A DNA stretch of 64,000 nt from Ascarosepion bandense (Eukaryota; Mollusca; Cephalopoda; Sepiida; Sepiidae), in the NCBI GenBank assembly GCA_037127315.1, contig JBBBDQ010000192.1, positions 605,001 to 669,000 on the forward strand, written 5' to 3'. The notes under the pieces were generated by a model that was given only the letters and a program-made list of their open reading frames with translations, was not told the DNA's origin and did not search any database. The translations under genes were made by a program, and so were the position numbers. Below, in pieces: positions 1 to 11,518 of this stretch (position 1 is its first letter; every line of letters begins with the position of its first letter).

Positions 1-232
1 TATATATGTATATGTTTGTATATATATATATATATGTATATATGTTTGTATATATATATATATGTATGTATATGTTTGTATATATATATATGTATGTATA
101 TGTTTGTATATATATATATATATATATGTTTGTATATATATATATATATATTTATATATATGTATATGTTTATATATATATATATATATATGTATATGTT
201 TGTATATATATATATATATATATATGTATATT

Positions 233-269
<37 letters not shown>

Positions 270-296
270 GTTTGTATATATATATGTATATATTAC
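1..296. repeat. TA-rich microsatellite
   Basis: Alternating TA runs are interrupted by TATG and TGTTTG units across the first 300 bases. All frames read as Tyr/Ile/Val/Met strings, which is what such a repeat gives and not a protein. It directly abuts the Penelope-like fragment on the right, so it may mark the point where that element is truncated. Confidence 0.95.
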
Positions 297-1207
297 ATTA
301 AAAATAACTACATCCCCAAATATGTTAATAAGAGTTCCAACCACCCAGCCCATATACTTAAGAGCATTCCTAATGGAATATCATATAGATTGTCGACTAA
401 CTCATCTAATAGTGAAATTTTTGAAAAGTATAAGAAGATTTACCAGTCTGCACTAATAAAAAGTGGACATCCACAGGCCCTCAAATTTTTAAACCAAAAT
501 AACATTAAAAGCTAAAATAACAATAGATCCAGGAACATAATATGGTTTAACCCCCCTTTAACAAGGAAGTTAAATCTAAATTAGGTAAAATGTTTTTCAA
601 CCTTATAGATAAACATTTTAGCCATGACAGCCAACTTAAAAAAATATTTAATAGAAACACAATTAAACTCAGTTACTCTTGTTTGCCGAATATTGGCAAA
701 ATAATTAATAATAGTAATAAAAGAAAACTGAAAAATAGTACTACTATTGCAAACACTACCAACACTACTAACAATAATTGTAATTGTAGAATAAAAACTG
801 AGTGCCCTATTAGAGGTAATTGTAACCAAGTTAATGTAGTCTATAGGGTTAAAGTTTATAAAAATGAGAATGATAAACACCCTAAAACGTACATAGGGGC
901 TACACATGATTCGTTTAAAATTAGGTTTTATAACCATAAGACCTCATTTAAAAATGAGAAGTACAGACACAGTACGACCTTATCTAATTATGTATGGGAC
1001 ATAAAAACTAAAACTAAAATAGACCCCATATTAAAATGGGAAATAATAAAAAAAATGTCCCGATTACAACAAAGGCAGTAAATTCTGTAATTTATGTGGT
1101 GAGGAGAAATTAGCGATAGCTATGTTCAAACCTGCCCATAATTTACTTAATGCTAAAACAGAAATCCTAAACAAATGTAAATTCCATAAGATTAAATTCC
1201 TTGCTTA
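297..1207 (+). pseudogene. Penelope-like retroelement, 3' part with GIY-YIG endonuclease
   Basis: Three pieces in different frames together read as the C-terminal part of a Penelope-like element (PLE) polyprotein. The first (to 515) carries the end of the reverse transcriptase region, with [15 protein letters not shown]. The second contains the linker motif RNIIWFNPP followed by a GIY-YIG type domain: a Cys cluster (CPIRGNC), VVYRVKVY, then TYIGATHDSFKIRFYNHK. The third (about 1056-1207) supplies a closing Cys/His stretch, KFCNLCGEE to KCKFHK, then a stop. Frames shift in a C/T run near 555 and in an A run near 1050. In PLEs this endonuclease is thought to nick the target for reverse transcription. 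The RT core is missing. The copy is 5'-truncated and dead, lying in an IPO9 intron. Confidence 0.82.
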
Positions 1208-1384
1208 GTGTGTTAGCGTAGATTTTTTTTTTTTTCTCTCCTTAACCCCCCCTTGGTTTGTGGTCTGGTTAGTTAGTCCTTGTCTTGGTGGTTGTCTATT
1301 TATTTGGTTAACCTTTGGTTTTGCCTTTGCCCTGACGAGCCGTAGTGTGAAACCGCGGTAGGTTTTGGCTATCTTGAGATTCTT

Positions 1385-1427
<43 letters not shown>

Positions 1428-1635
1428 CTCGACACAAAACCTAGCTAAGACCACTCGCAGACGCTTATAGTCCAACCATGTAAATTTTCAAGAATATTGT
1501 TTCAGCCGTTTTGGAGTCTATAGGTAACGAGGACACAGACACACACACAAAGTTCCATTCATAAATCAGTTTAGATTTAGATAGGATATTTGTCTGTTAT
1601 AAACATATGGAAAATTTTTTTATTTTATTCTCCAG
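1208..1635. other. LINE/SINE-tail-like sequence with TA tract
   Basis: No gene. A T run, a moderately GC-rich stretch and a TG/TA microsatellite (about 1385-1424) are followed near 1487-1585 by a segment reading TTTCAGCCGTTTTGGAG, a CACA run and repeated ATTTAGAT. That order resembles the 3' tail of RTE/CR1-type LINEs and their SINEs. The family is not identified. The end is the pyrimidine-rich stretch before the acceptor of the next exon. Confidence 0.4.
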
Positions 1636-1724
1636 AATTCACTCAAGATGTTACAGATGTCCAAATGACCAAAGTTGCTCCTGTGATTTTACCAGAAATG
1701 TATAAAATATTCATGAAAGCTGAT
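1636..1724 (+). CDS. IPO9: Importin-9, internal exon A
   Basis: Importin-9 is an importin-beta family HEAT-repeat carrier that binds cargo, notably histone H2A-H2B, and brings it through the nuclear pore under RanGTP control. This exon follows TTCTCCAG and stops before GTAAGT. Its first two bases complete a codon, then it reads [10 protein letters not shown] through [12 protein letters not shown], close to residues about 172-202 of the vertebrate protein as I remember it. It ends in phase 0. Earlier exons encoding the Ran-binding N-terminal HEAT repeats are outside the window. The flanking DNA is repeat-derived, but the exon shows no stop or frameshift. Confidence 0.9.
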
Positions 1725-2392
1725 GTAAGTATTAAAAATGCTCATTCTGTTTTCTATGAAAATGACAGTTTAAGTGTTGAAATTAATGCGCATTTTATTG
1801 AGCACTAATCTAATTCATCAATTTTATAAAAACTATCAATATTTTAACTAAAAATTTTGTTTCTATACACATGCTTGATAATGATTACTTCTATAAATGT
1901 CAAAATTAGAAATGTTTAGGATAAAATTCATCATTGCTCACAATCCATCCGCAGCTTTTCTAAGGAGTTTTTCATTGTTTTCATTTTTGAGATGGGAGAT
2001 TGTCTGTATACTCGAACTTATACAAACTTGTTCTCATCTCGATCTTTGTTGATTTTGTAGACACCTCTTAACAATCTTTGCGCATCTTTTGATTGATACA
2101 TGTATTTTTTTTATTTTTTTTACAACATTTTTTTTAATCTATGATTTGACGAATTTGCTATATAAGAAATATAAGGGTGACGTATTAAAACCATTTTTGA
2201 GCATTTGAATAATTCTGTATCAATTGGACAAACTGATTCACTTAATGATTTTTATGTATAAGGGTGATAAAGTTAAGTGGTATATATATATATATATGTG
2301 TGTGTACATATATGTATATAAAGTTAAGTGGTATATATATTTATGTGTGTACATAAGTTTAGCTTTTATCAGCTAATGTTTTTCCAAATTAG
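1725..2392. other. IPO9 intron, no gene
   Basis: An AT-rich intron of 668 bases. The only visible structure is a short local duplication near 2270-2345, where AAAGTTAAGTGGTATATATA occurs twice, each time followed by TA/TG microsatellite. The acceptor is TTCCAAATTAG. Confidence 0.7.
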
Positions 2393-2479
2393 GTATACAG
2401 TATTCGTACAAGAACTCGTGCAGTCAACATATTTAATACTTGTGTTGCTATGATAGCAACCATGATTGAAACACATAAG
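2393..2479 (+). CDS. IPO9: Importin-9, internal exon B
   Basis: The exon is 87 bases, or 29 codons, starting and ending in phase 0 between an AG acceptor and GTAAGG. It reads VYSIRTRTRAVNIF and continues to MIETHK, matching the HEAT-repeat helix pair after MYKIF in importin-9. It joins the previous exon exactly (KAD then VYSIRT), so no exon is missing between them. Confidence 0.92.
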
Positions 2480-3022
2480 GTAAGGGTTTTTTTTTAAGTT
2501 TCCTTATTGACTTTCATCTGCATTGATATTTTTTTTGTATCTTTACTTTCATATTTTTTAAAGCCTTATTAACTGATTGTAATGAAATAATGAACTTATG
2601 CCTTCCTGATTCAGTATTTGACAAAACTAGTGGTAATCAGTTGGATTTTAGATGAATTTCTGCAAGTAATAGCTCAAAGTAAGAGAGTTGTTAGAAATAA
2701 AACCTGAATAAACTTGGACTAATATTTTTTGGGGTGGGTGGAATTCACAGGAACAAAAGTATAAGTTTGTTAATTTTGTTGTTTTTAACAGTTTGCTTCC
2801 AATTTAACCATAGTTAAGATTGAATAATTTTAAAATTGTTGACATAGGAAACTAATATTTGTCATGCAAGCCAGGACTTGAAATAAAAAAGGAACAAATA
2901 CTTAAAGAAAAAAATTAGTAGATGCTAAAATTTTCAATTAAACCTCTGAAATATGACCTAAACTTCATAATTAGGAAATATATGATCATTTAAAAAATAT
3001 AGTCTTTACATTATTTGGACTA
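2480..3022. other. IPO9 intron, left part, no gene
   Basis: AT-rich sequence between exon B and the foldback. Only T runs and short AT-rich words are visible; I see no coding or repeat-family signal. Confidence 0.6.
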
Positions 3023-3862
3023 TTGTTCTCATCTTTGTTGCCATTTGTACAACGTTTCAGCTGTTGTACTCTTCAACTTTCTTCAGGTGCTAGTAACTTC
3101 GAACCAAACCCTTTATTACAATCACTGGGGTATATCATCCTCAATCCCTGCATAACGCATCAGTTGGAGTTATCTCCCTCTAATCCTGCAAGTTATTTGT
3201 TCACCACTGCTGTAGCCTAGTATTGAATTCACAAGTCTAAGAGTCAAGTCAGGAACTAACCAACGTCTATATCCACTGGGCCATGTGTCCTTAAGAACAA
3301 GAACAACTGAATTTTTGGGACTTATAAACCTAATGTCCAGTAACCCAGATGTTAATAGTTTTCTCTAGTATTTTTTTTACTAGAGCTCATATTGTAATTT
3401 TTGATCCTAATGATTTTCTCCGTATTACTGGTTCCCATATTGTGTTCATCTCTATGCTTGGTTGGCTTATACTAGATAAAACTAAAAAAATACCAGAGAA
3501 AACCATTAGCATCAAAGATTGCAATATGAACTCTGGTAAAAAAGTTTTACTGGTTTATTAGTCCCAAAAATTCAGTCCTTCTTGTCCTTATGGACACATG
3601 GCCTAGTGGATATGGATGTATATTAGTTCCTGACTTGACTCTTAAAATTGTGAGTTTAATACCAGGCTACAGCAGTGGTGAACAAGTAACTTGCAGGGTT
3701 AGGGGGAGATAACTCATAGTTTCCAATTGAGGCTTTACGCAAAGAATAAGGATGATATACCCCAGTGATCATAATAAAGGGTTCAGTTTTCCTAGCACCT
3801 GAAGAAGGCCAGAGTGTACAACAGCCAAAATGATGAGGACAATAGTTCGAGTAATGTAAATA
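3023..3862. repeat. Large foldback: two inverted SINE copies
   Basis: Bases 3023-3435 are an imperfect reverse complement of about 3480-3862, leaving a loop of roughly 50 bases. The outer 275 bases of each arm are copies of a tRNA-derived SINE. The right arm, read forward from about 3590, has an A-box-like TGGCCTAGTGGATAT, a B-box-like GAGTTTAATAC and a tail with ACCTGAAGAAGG. The left arm is the same unit reversed. The inner 100-130 bases also pair, for example CTGAATTTTTGGGACT with AGTCCCAAAAATTCAG. Identity looks like about 80 percent by eye. In IPO9 pre-mRNA it would form a long double-stranded hairpin. Confidence 0.85.
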
Positions 3863-4686
3863 CTGGAAATACTCCCTCATCTCAGTAATATAGACAAATA
3901 TTTAAAAAATATATTTACATTTCAATTTATTACAGACTCATGTTCCTGCACCAAAACTTTTTTTTTCATATATTTTCTATTTAATACCCAAATCCTGAAA
4001 TCATATCACCAACCACAAATGTAAATAAATGATATGGGCAAACATACTATTTTGACAAGTTTTTGATGTGTGAGCTAGGATGATTTGGGATATCTACTGA
4101 GAGGGTTAGTTGATGCAGTAATTGAACTATCTGTTGTTGGAGTGAAATTGTGTAAACATTCCCAATCAAATGATGCATACCTATGATTGTTCCTGCAAAA
4201 TGATCCAGGATTAATATAAGATTAACCACAAATGACTTGAGCTTTGAAGGATTCTTACATGTTTTTGCTTACTTGAATTAAATATTGTTAAAGTCAAAGC
4301 CTTCATTCAGCTAATATGTAAAAATATGGCAAAGAAGTGGGTATATTGTGAAGTTCAGGTGATCAGCAAATATCTGTAGATTGGATGTATATGCATATAT
4401 TTCTATATTTGGTGACACCCCCTCTCCTTTTCCAATCAAAAGTTTTGTTTGATCAAATACATTAACCTGTGTAATAATGGATTGATTCACTCTTGCTGCC
4501 ATTGCCACTGAACAACTCTATTCTACCATTTGCTTTATCATTTGAATGCAATAGTATAAATTTTGGTGTTAAAGTTGATAATATATATACATGATTACTT
4601 TGCTCTTTAATCATAGTTTTAAGTTGGCAAACTTTAACCTACAGTTAATTCATGATTGCAATTTCATTATTTTGATAATTTTTTTA

Positions 4687-4727
<41 letters not shown>

Positions 4728-4735
4728 ATGTATAG
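3863..4735. other. IPO9 intron, right part, ending in TA microsatellite
   Basis: No gene recognised. The notable part is 4684-4735, where a TATATA tract of more than 30 bases runs into TGTGTGTATG and then the acceptor TATAG, so the usual pyrimidine tract is absent. Confidence 0.6.
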
Positions 4736-4855
4736 GATATTGTTAAAGCCTTACTGTCGCCAATCCTGCCTCAGTTCACAGAAGCTTTTGTGAATGCATT
4801 ACAAGTACCTGATGGGGAAACATCTGACAGTGGTCTTAAAATGGAAGTATTACAG
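4736..4855 (+). CDS. IPO9: Importin-9, internal exon C
   Basis: The exon is 120 bases, or 40 codons, phase 0 at both ends, between TATAG and GTAATA. It reads [18 protein letters not shown], then [20 protein letters not shown]. The PQFTEAF and TSDSG-KMEVL stretches are strongly conserved in importin-9 as I remember it. The 3' splice site sits against a TA microsatellite. The next intron is 12.3 kb and holds most of the nested transposons of the left half. Confidence 0.92.
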
Positions 4856-5539
4856 GTAATATGTTCATGAAGCTTCATTTTATTCTGATCTTTAAGAATC
4901 TATTAAAAGAAAATTTCATGTAAGTTATTTGGACCAGATAAACCATTTAATTTTTTTAAATTTATAATGTCATTAAGAGTGAGAACATGATTAAAAATTA
5001 TTTTGAAAGTCCATACTTATAAATAAAATTATTAGATTACAGAATGGTTATTTTTATAGATTTAGAGAACAATTATTAATTCTATAATCCAACACATTAT
5101 TTTATAACTATGCAGTCTATCTTCAAAGTACTCAGGCAAAGCTATAAACTTTATTTCATTGTTGGGTCGACATTTTTATTTTTAAAGATAAGCAAAAAGA
5201 ATGGTAAAATTTGAAAATATTTTATCTCACTAGGATTTAAAATGGGTTACTTTAATTTAAGGGACTTGTTAGGCAAACTTCAATCCCTTTTTTCAATGTG
5301 AATATGTAATAATAAGCTCAGAAAATTTACAATATTATTACAATCAGACTAATGTGTATAGTGAGTACTTATTAGAACATGAAAAATCTAGTTTGAATTT
5401 CACTTAAAGTTTATGGTTCATTTCGTTCTCATGCTCTTCAGGCATGAATCCATTTATCTTTATACTGCTCTAATTCCAGATTTTTTGAAATTCAGTAAAC
5501 CACTCTACTATTAAAACAAAAAGCTGTCCTTATCATCAC
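4856..5539. other. IPO9 intron, no gene
   Basis: AT-rich sequence with no recognisable coding, RNA or repeat signature before the inverted repeat that starts near 5540. Confidence 0.6.
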
Positions 5540-6735
5540 CATCCTTGAGGGTCATTTCATGTCAAAACACTGGCAAAAAGTTCAAATCTGCACCCACCAA
5601 CACCAAATTACTTGAAATTTGACACAAATGTTCCCCTTCATGAGTTAGGAAAGTGTGCCAAATTATTCTGTGCTAGACTTTACCGTTCCAATTTTAAGGG
5701 GAGGTGGGTGTATAATTTTCCTATTTTGCCTTTAAATTAAGGCTGAGTAACATCACCGAATCTCAGTGTTTTTTGAAAACTAAAGTAAAATACTTCCATA
5801 CCTTTAATATTTCTGAAATTTGGTATGTAGCGCAAATAAGAAGTGTGGAATCCAGATATTTAACTATTTCAAGCCTACACTTGATAGAAAATTTTATTTT
5901 ATTCACTTAAATACATGACCCTAAAATCAACAACTTTTCACCTGTGTAGCTTACAGTTGGACTATCAAAAATACGCCCTCTTCAATTTTCATGATATTTT
6001 TTTGCCTAACATCTACAATGCCTGCTGAAGTTCACTAAAACATTTTTTGAGGGTTTTCAGTCTACTTAGGAAGATATGACCCTGCCAAGTTTAGAGTTTT
6101 TTTCCTATGTATGTACAGGATTTCCAAGAAAGATTATAATTAAAGACAATCATCCTAATGCTCCACCACCTCTAAAATGTTGATATTGTGCTAAGTAACT
6201 TCTTAAACTATTCAATAAAATTGTTTTTATTAATTTAAAAAAAAATACTTTAAACATATTTTGCAGATATTACTTTTTGTACAGATAGATTGTCTTTAAA
6301 AAAACGGTAAACATTGTCTCATGTATAATAATCAACAGTGCATAGAAAATTTGTAAATGGCACTTAACAAATGAAGTTAAAAGAAATTTTTTCTGTTTGT
6401 GTTTCTTTTAATTTTATTTTGGTAAATTATTTTCATGAAACAAAAAACATTTGATTTTTTTTTTTCATTCTCATAAAAGTCATAAGATAAATGTGAATCT
6501 TTAAAACAATATTTGTAGTTGGCACTTAACATATTTATAGAGTTGAAGGAAATGCTTTCATTACTTTTTTAAATTTTTATTTTTAAATAATTTTTCAAAA
6601 TTATTTTCATGAGACAAAAATATTTGATTTTGTTTAATCAGAAGGAAGTCATTATAAAAATGAATATATAAAGAATCTTTAAAAGATTACATTTTAAACT
6701 ACACTATGCCCCAAATTTTGTTGTGCATATATAAA
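5540..6735 (+). repeat. Left inverted-repeat end and adjoining repeat DNA
   Basis: From about 5540 (GGGTCATTTCATGTCAA) to 5690 the sequence is a near reverse complement of about 16820-16958. Shared words include CACCCACCAACA, GTTCCCCTTCATGAGTTAGG and GCTAGACTTTAC. Further right lies AT-rich, intergenic-looking repeat DNA with two related parts near 6330-6480 and 6520-6670, both containing a TTCATGA-ACAAAAA motif and a GGCACTTAAC word. No coding frame is supported. The two inward-facing ends could be terminal inverted repeats of one large element or two independent copies of a dispersed repeat. Confidence 0.55.
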
Positions 6736-7054
6736 CTAAATTGTTTGGGATATAATTTTTTGTGAAGATAATTTATCCATCTTGGATAAATGATAAACTC
6801 TACCATTTGCTGTTGTAGGAATGTCAACAGTGCACAGAATATTCATTAACGGTACAAAACATATATTCTTAAAATCTTCTTTCCAGTAAAATGAATGTGA
6901 TGGAAGAGCTGGGTGCACAAACTTAATCAGCAAGTTCTTATTCTCCATATCAATTTCCAGGACCATGCCAATCCAAATTTTATTGTCACACTTGCAACAA
7001 ACATATCCTGAAACAAAAAAATTTACTGGTTTTTCTTCAGCCCCAACACAAAAG
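6736..7054 (-). pseudogene. Transposase-like protein fragment, C-terminal part
   Basis: On the minus strand the part right of the stop at 6736 reads CVGAEEKPVNFFVSGYV, IWIGMVLEID, FVHPALPSHSFYW, then TTANGRVYHLS and a stop. It resembles the end of a large uncharacterised family common in invertebrates that I associate with DDE-transposase-like genes; this is memory only. Its upstream half lies beyond the LTR element that interrupts it, at 12260-12559. Reading leftward from that half past the insertion gives YDF followed directly by CVGAEE in one frame. The open frame continuing into the LTR (to 7107) is an artefact of the insertion. Confidence 0.5.
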
Positions 7055-7809
7055 TGTACCACCCCAACGGTCCGTCCTAACAATTTCCTCCGGCGGCCGT
7101 TCTCCACGCTGTGATGTTGCCGGGAGTTTGTAGAAAATGTCGGCCGGACAGCTGAGGGTACAAGATTGACTATAAGGAACGAACTTCCACAACTTGGATG
7201 AGTTGAAAAGGATGCTTTATTCGTTTAGAGTTAGCCTTGTCGGTTGGGGCAGGCGAATGTGACACACAGCTCTAACTCTAATTAATGGAGATCAACAAAC
7301 CCAAACTGAACGAAACAAGACGAACGGAGAATCTTACTTCAAGCTCCCGCGCCCGGCGGGACTCTCAACTCTCTAACTTAACTGTCTTAACTGACTGACT
7401 CGGAAAAAATACCTGAATTTATTTAAAATTGACCGGAAACCCGGAAATCCAGAAATGCTTTAGACCACCGGTGACAAACACCGGCGACTGTAAGTCTGAA
7501 ATTTCAGTTATCTTTTTTTTTTATCTTAATAATGCTTCCGCTGGAAAAGTCTTAATGTGTGGTCAAGATACAGTAAAGGACAGCCTTTGACCGGGTCATC
7601 GAAAACCTACTTGCTGAACTTTATCACTGAGTCAAATATTTACCGGAGGACAATTTTCCTCATAAAAGAAAAAGCGTTTATTTATTTATTTTTTTTCCTC
7701 TTCTTTTTCACTTTTGTTAAATATGTTTTTAAACTATTTTCTATTCTAATCTATTTTCTATTTTAATCTATTATAATAAAATACATATATGTCTTGTTAT
7801 CGTGTCACA
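7055..7809 (-). repeat. 3' LTR of the non-coding element
   Basis: On the minus strand this is the downstream LTR. The ends are TGT and ACA. It differs from its partner by scattered substitutions and a few small indels, for example an extra AACCCGGA unit near 7440. Confidence 0.88.
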
Positions 7810-8519
7810 TTACCTCCCCCACGGATCTTGTCATTTATGTCAATAAATTACAATAAACAAAAAAAAACATGACACGATGCTTCTTCATGTCGGTACGCCA
7901 TCACCACCAAAAATTATTTTGATCCCCCAGAGATATTCTCCTCCTCTCCACAAACATCAATCATGAAATTTCTTATTAATCCATACCATTTCTTTGTATT
8001 TCCTCAACACATTTTTCTTCTTATTTCAACAACCAATTCCTCAATTTTTGTCTTCGTAGCCGGTGGCATCAATGAATCCACGCAGTTGGTTTATCGCTAC
8101 GTATGAGGGTCAATTCTTCGTTAACGAACACCTTTTTCAACTTAGTGTTTTGCTTTCCGCTTTACTTGTTCCCTTCTATTCCTAGAAGAGACTCCGCTCT
8201 TCGTTAATTCATCTCCTGTTACCATTTTCCGGCCACAAGTCTCTGGGCCTTTCCTGCATCTCCTCCTTCCCCCCCCCCCCCCCCAATGAAACCTTATCAT
8301 GATGGAAGTTTGCTGAGGACGTCCCCTCCCAATGGGGTCAATGGTGCCCGACAGAATGATTGAAGCATAGTTTACACAATAAATTCCAGAGAGGGGTGTT
8401 TCCACCCTCTCTCCCAAAGAAGAAAAGAAATTTATAAAAAAATTAATTAACACAAGGTGACAAAATAGTCATAACTCTGAGCAAGTCTATAAATATAGGA
8501 GCGATGTAACTGCTCCTCA

Positions 8520-9026
8520 TTATCAGTCTCTTTTAAAGTTCTCCAAACATATTCCATTTTCCGTTCTTTCTCTTTTTTTTTCTTTCTTCCTTTTAAACAA
8601 AACAACAAGAAAAAAGTAAATAAATGTTCCTAAAATGTTTCTTTCTGTTTCTCCCAAAAATATTTTTTTCATCATCATCATCATCCTTTTTTCTTCTTTC
8701 AAACAAAACAACAAAAAAAAGTAAATAAATGTTTCTAAAATGTTTGTTTTTCTCAAAAGAAAATTTTTTTTTCATCATCCTTTTTTTTTTTTTCAAAACA
8801 TATTTTTGTCGTTGTTGTACACACTCACTTAGTTTTTCTCTCTCTCATTTGTTTTTAACGTAATAACACACACTATTCTTTTACCCCCCTTTTTTTTTTT
8901 CAAACAGTCCTTTTTCATTCTTCTCTTTTTTTTTCACACCGTTTGCGTTGATCTCTCTTTTTCTTTAACTTTCTTTTCAAAATTCTTACCTTTTTATCGC
9001 AAAATAGTCACACATTTTTTTCAATT

Positions 9027-9061
<35 letters not shown>

Positions 9062-10860
9062 GCAGTTGTATCTTGCTCTCTCCCTTCCTCTTATTTTTTT
9101 TCCATTTTTTTTTTCTTTTTTTTTTTTTGTATACATCTTTTTCTCATTTTTTTTTTTTTTTTCAAAAACATTTTTGTCATTGTTGGACACTCTGACTTAG
9201 TTTTTCTCTCTGTCATTTTTTTTTCTCACAAATAATGCTTTTTTTTTTTTTTTAAGTAATAACACATACTATTCTTTTACCCACTTTTTTTTCAAACAGT
9301 CCTTTTTTTCATTCTTCTCCTTTTTTTTCACACCGTTTGCGTTGTTTCTATCTCTCTTTTTCTTTTACTTTCTTTTCAAAATTCATACTTTTTATCTCAA
9401 AATACTCACACATTTTTTTAATCAATTCATTTTCTTTCTTTTTTTTTTTTGCACACACAGTTGTTTCTTGCTCTCTCTCTTCCTCTTATTTTTTCATTTT
9501 TTTCCTTTTTTTTTTGTTTTTTTTCGTACACATCTTCTCATTTTTTTTTTTTTCAAAACATTTTTTGTCGTTGTTGGACACTCCCACTAAGTTTTTCTCT
9601 CTGTCATTTTTTTTTTTTTCACAAATAATGGTTTTTTTTTGGGTTTTTTTTTACAAATAATGCTTTTTTTTTTTTTTTTCTATTCTTTTACCCACTTTTT
9701 TAATTCTATTCTTTTACCCACTTTTTTTTTTCAAACAGTCCTTTTTTTCATTCTTCTCTTTTTTTTCACACCGTTTGCGTTGATCTCTCTTTTTCTTTAA
9801 CTTTCTTTTCAAAATTCATACCTTTTTATCGCAAAATAGTCACATTTTTTTCCAATCCATTTTTTTTATACACGCACAGTTGTTTCTTGCTCTCTCTCCC
9901 TTCCTCTTATTTTCTCCATTTTTTTTCGTACACATCTTTTTTCTCATTATCAATCTCTTTTTCAACCAACCATATTCCATTTTCCTTTCTTTTTTTTCTT
10001 TTAAACAGAACAAAAAAAGGTCAATAAATGTTTCTAAACGCTTATTTCTGTTTTTCCAAAAATACTTTTTTTTTTCATCATCATCTCTTTTTTTTCAAAC
10101 AAAACAACCAAAAAAAAAGTAAATAAATGTTTCTAAGATGTTTCTTTTTGTTTTTCTCAAAAATAATTTTTTTTTCATCATCATCATTTCTTTTCTTTTT
10201 CAAAACATGCTTTTGTCGTTGTTGTACACACTCATTTAGTTTTTCTCTCTCTCCTTTTTTCACGAATAGTGCTTTTTTCTTTTCCTTTTTAATAACGCAC
10301 ACTATTTTTTTACCCTCTTTTTTTTAAAACAGTCCTTTTTCATTCTTCTCTTTTTTTTCACACCGTTTGCGTTGATCTCTCTTTTTCTTTAACTTTCTTT
10401 GCAAAATTCGTACTTTTTATCTCAAAATAGTCACACATTTTTTTCAATTCGTTTTTTTTTTTTTTTTTTTCACACAGTTGTATCTTGCTCTCTCCCTTCC
10501 TCTTATTTTTTCCATTTTTTTTTCTTTTCTTTTTTTTGTATACATCTTTTTCTCTTTTTTTTTTTTTTTCAAAACATTTTTGTCGTTGTTGGACACTCTC
10601 ACTTAGTTTTTCTCTCTGTAATTTTTTTTTTCACAAATAATGCTTCTTTTTTTTTTTTAAGTAATAACACATACTATTGTTTTACCCACTTTTTTTTCAA
10701 ACAGTCCTTTTTTTTCATTCTTCTCTTTTTTTTGTTTTTAAATACCCATTCAGACCGTTTAAGTAGTCTCTGTCTCTCTTTCTCTTTTTCTTTTTCTTTC
10801 TTTTCAAAATTTATACTTTTTTCTCTCAAAGTACTCACACCTTTTTTTTTTTCTTAATCA
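8520..10860. repeat. Tandem ~400-bp pyrimidine-rich repeats inside the LTR element
   Basis: The landmark CACCGTTTGCGTTGAT or a close variant recurs near 8937, 9330, 9768 and 10359, with a degenerate copy near 10751, giving periods of about 393, 438, 591 and 392 bases. Between them TTGTCGTTGTTG, GTTGTATCTTGCTCTCTCCC and TCAAACAGTCC recur in the same order. The plus strand is almost all T and C, so the element's own transcript would be purine-rich. Long Phe/Ser/Leu open frames here are composition artefacts. Confidence 0.8.
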
Positions 10861-10977
10861 ATTCATTCTCCCTTTTCTTTGCTTTTCTTTTTTCTTGATC
10901 GTACGCCGTTGATGGCAACCGTTCTTCTGCCTGCGAGAATTTTGGCCTGACGAAAAGGGAGTAAATAATTCTGCTTA

Positions 10978-11410
10978 CCTTACAGTGCTTGTTGGTAACG
11001 GGTTCCCTTTCATTTCTTTGTTTCTTGTTTTTTTTTTTTTTGTTTTTTTTTTCTTCCCCTGAAGCTTACACCAAGCAATCAGAATTTGGCTGTGAGAATA
11101 GTATAGTTCTTTCTTCGATTTCCTTTTCTTTTTTTCTAACGGTGCTTGTTGATAACGGGTTCCCTTTCCTTCCCTTGTTTCTTTTTCTTTCTTTCTTTTT
11201 TCTTCTTTTGAAGCTTATACCAAGCAATTAGAATTTGGTTGTTAGTGTTGTTCTTTCTTCGATTTCCTTTTCTTTTTTTTCTTACGGTACTTGTTGATAA
11301 CGGGTTCCCTTTCCTTCCCTTGTTTCTTTTTCCTTCTTTTTTTTCTTCTTTTGAAGCATATACCACACCATTAGAATTTGGTTGTTAGTGTTGTTCTTTC
11401 TTAGATTTCC
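10978..11410. repeat. Three tandem ~150-bp repeats near the primer-binding site
   Basis: The phrase GTRCTTGTTGRTAACGGGTTCCC occurs near 10986, 11145 and 11287. Each is followed by a pyrimidine tract, a GAAGC-TA-ACCA word, AGAATTTGG and GTTCTTTCTT. This second family lies between the 400-bp array and the primer-binding site. Confidence 0.8.
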
Positions 11411-11518
11411 TTTTCTTCGTTCGTCCTGTCTCGTCCAGTCACGTCGGTTCGTCGAAATCCAAACTTAGCATCCAGTGGCACTTCCGTGGGTTCCAAATCC
11501 TGCAGCCACGGCACCAAA

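Noticed and set aside
6..515. Long open frames of Tyr/Ile/Met repeats
   Set aside because: They are translations of the TA/TG microsatellite; only the last part (after about 297) has protein character, and that belongs to the Penelope-like element.
8142..8453. 103-codon minus-strand frame with a Gly run
   Set aside because: It crosses a C homopolymer inside the LTR element and matches nothing I know as gag or another retroelement protein.
9337..10857. Open frames rich in Phe, Ser and Leu that resemble membrane proteins
   Set aside because: They come from T/C-rich tandem repeats in the non-coding LTR element; they recur in each repeat and have no conserved motif.
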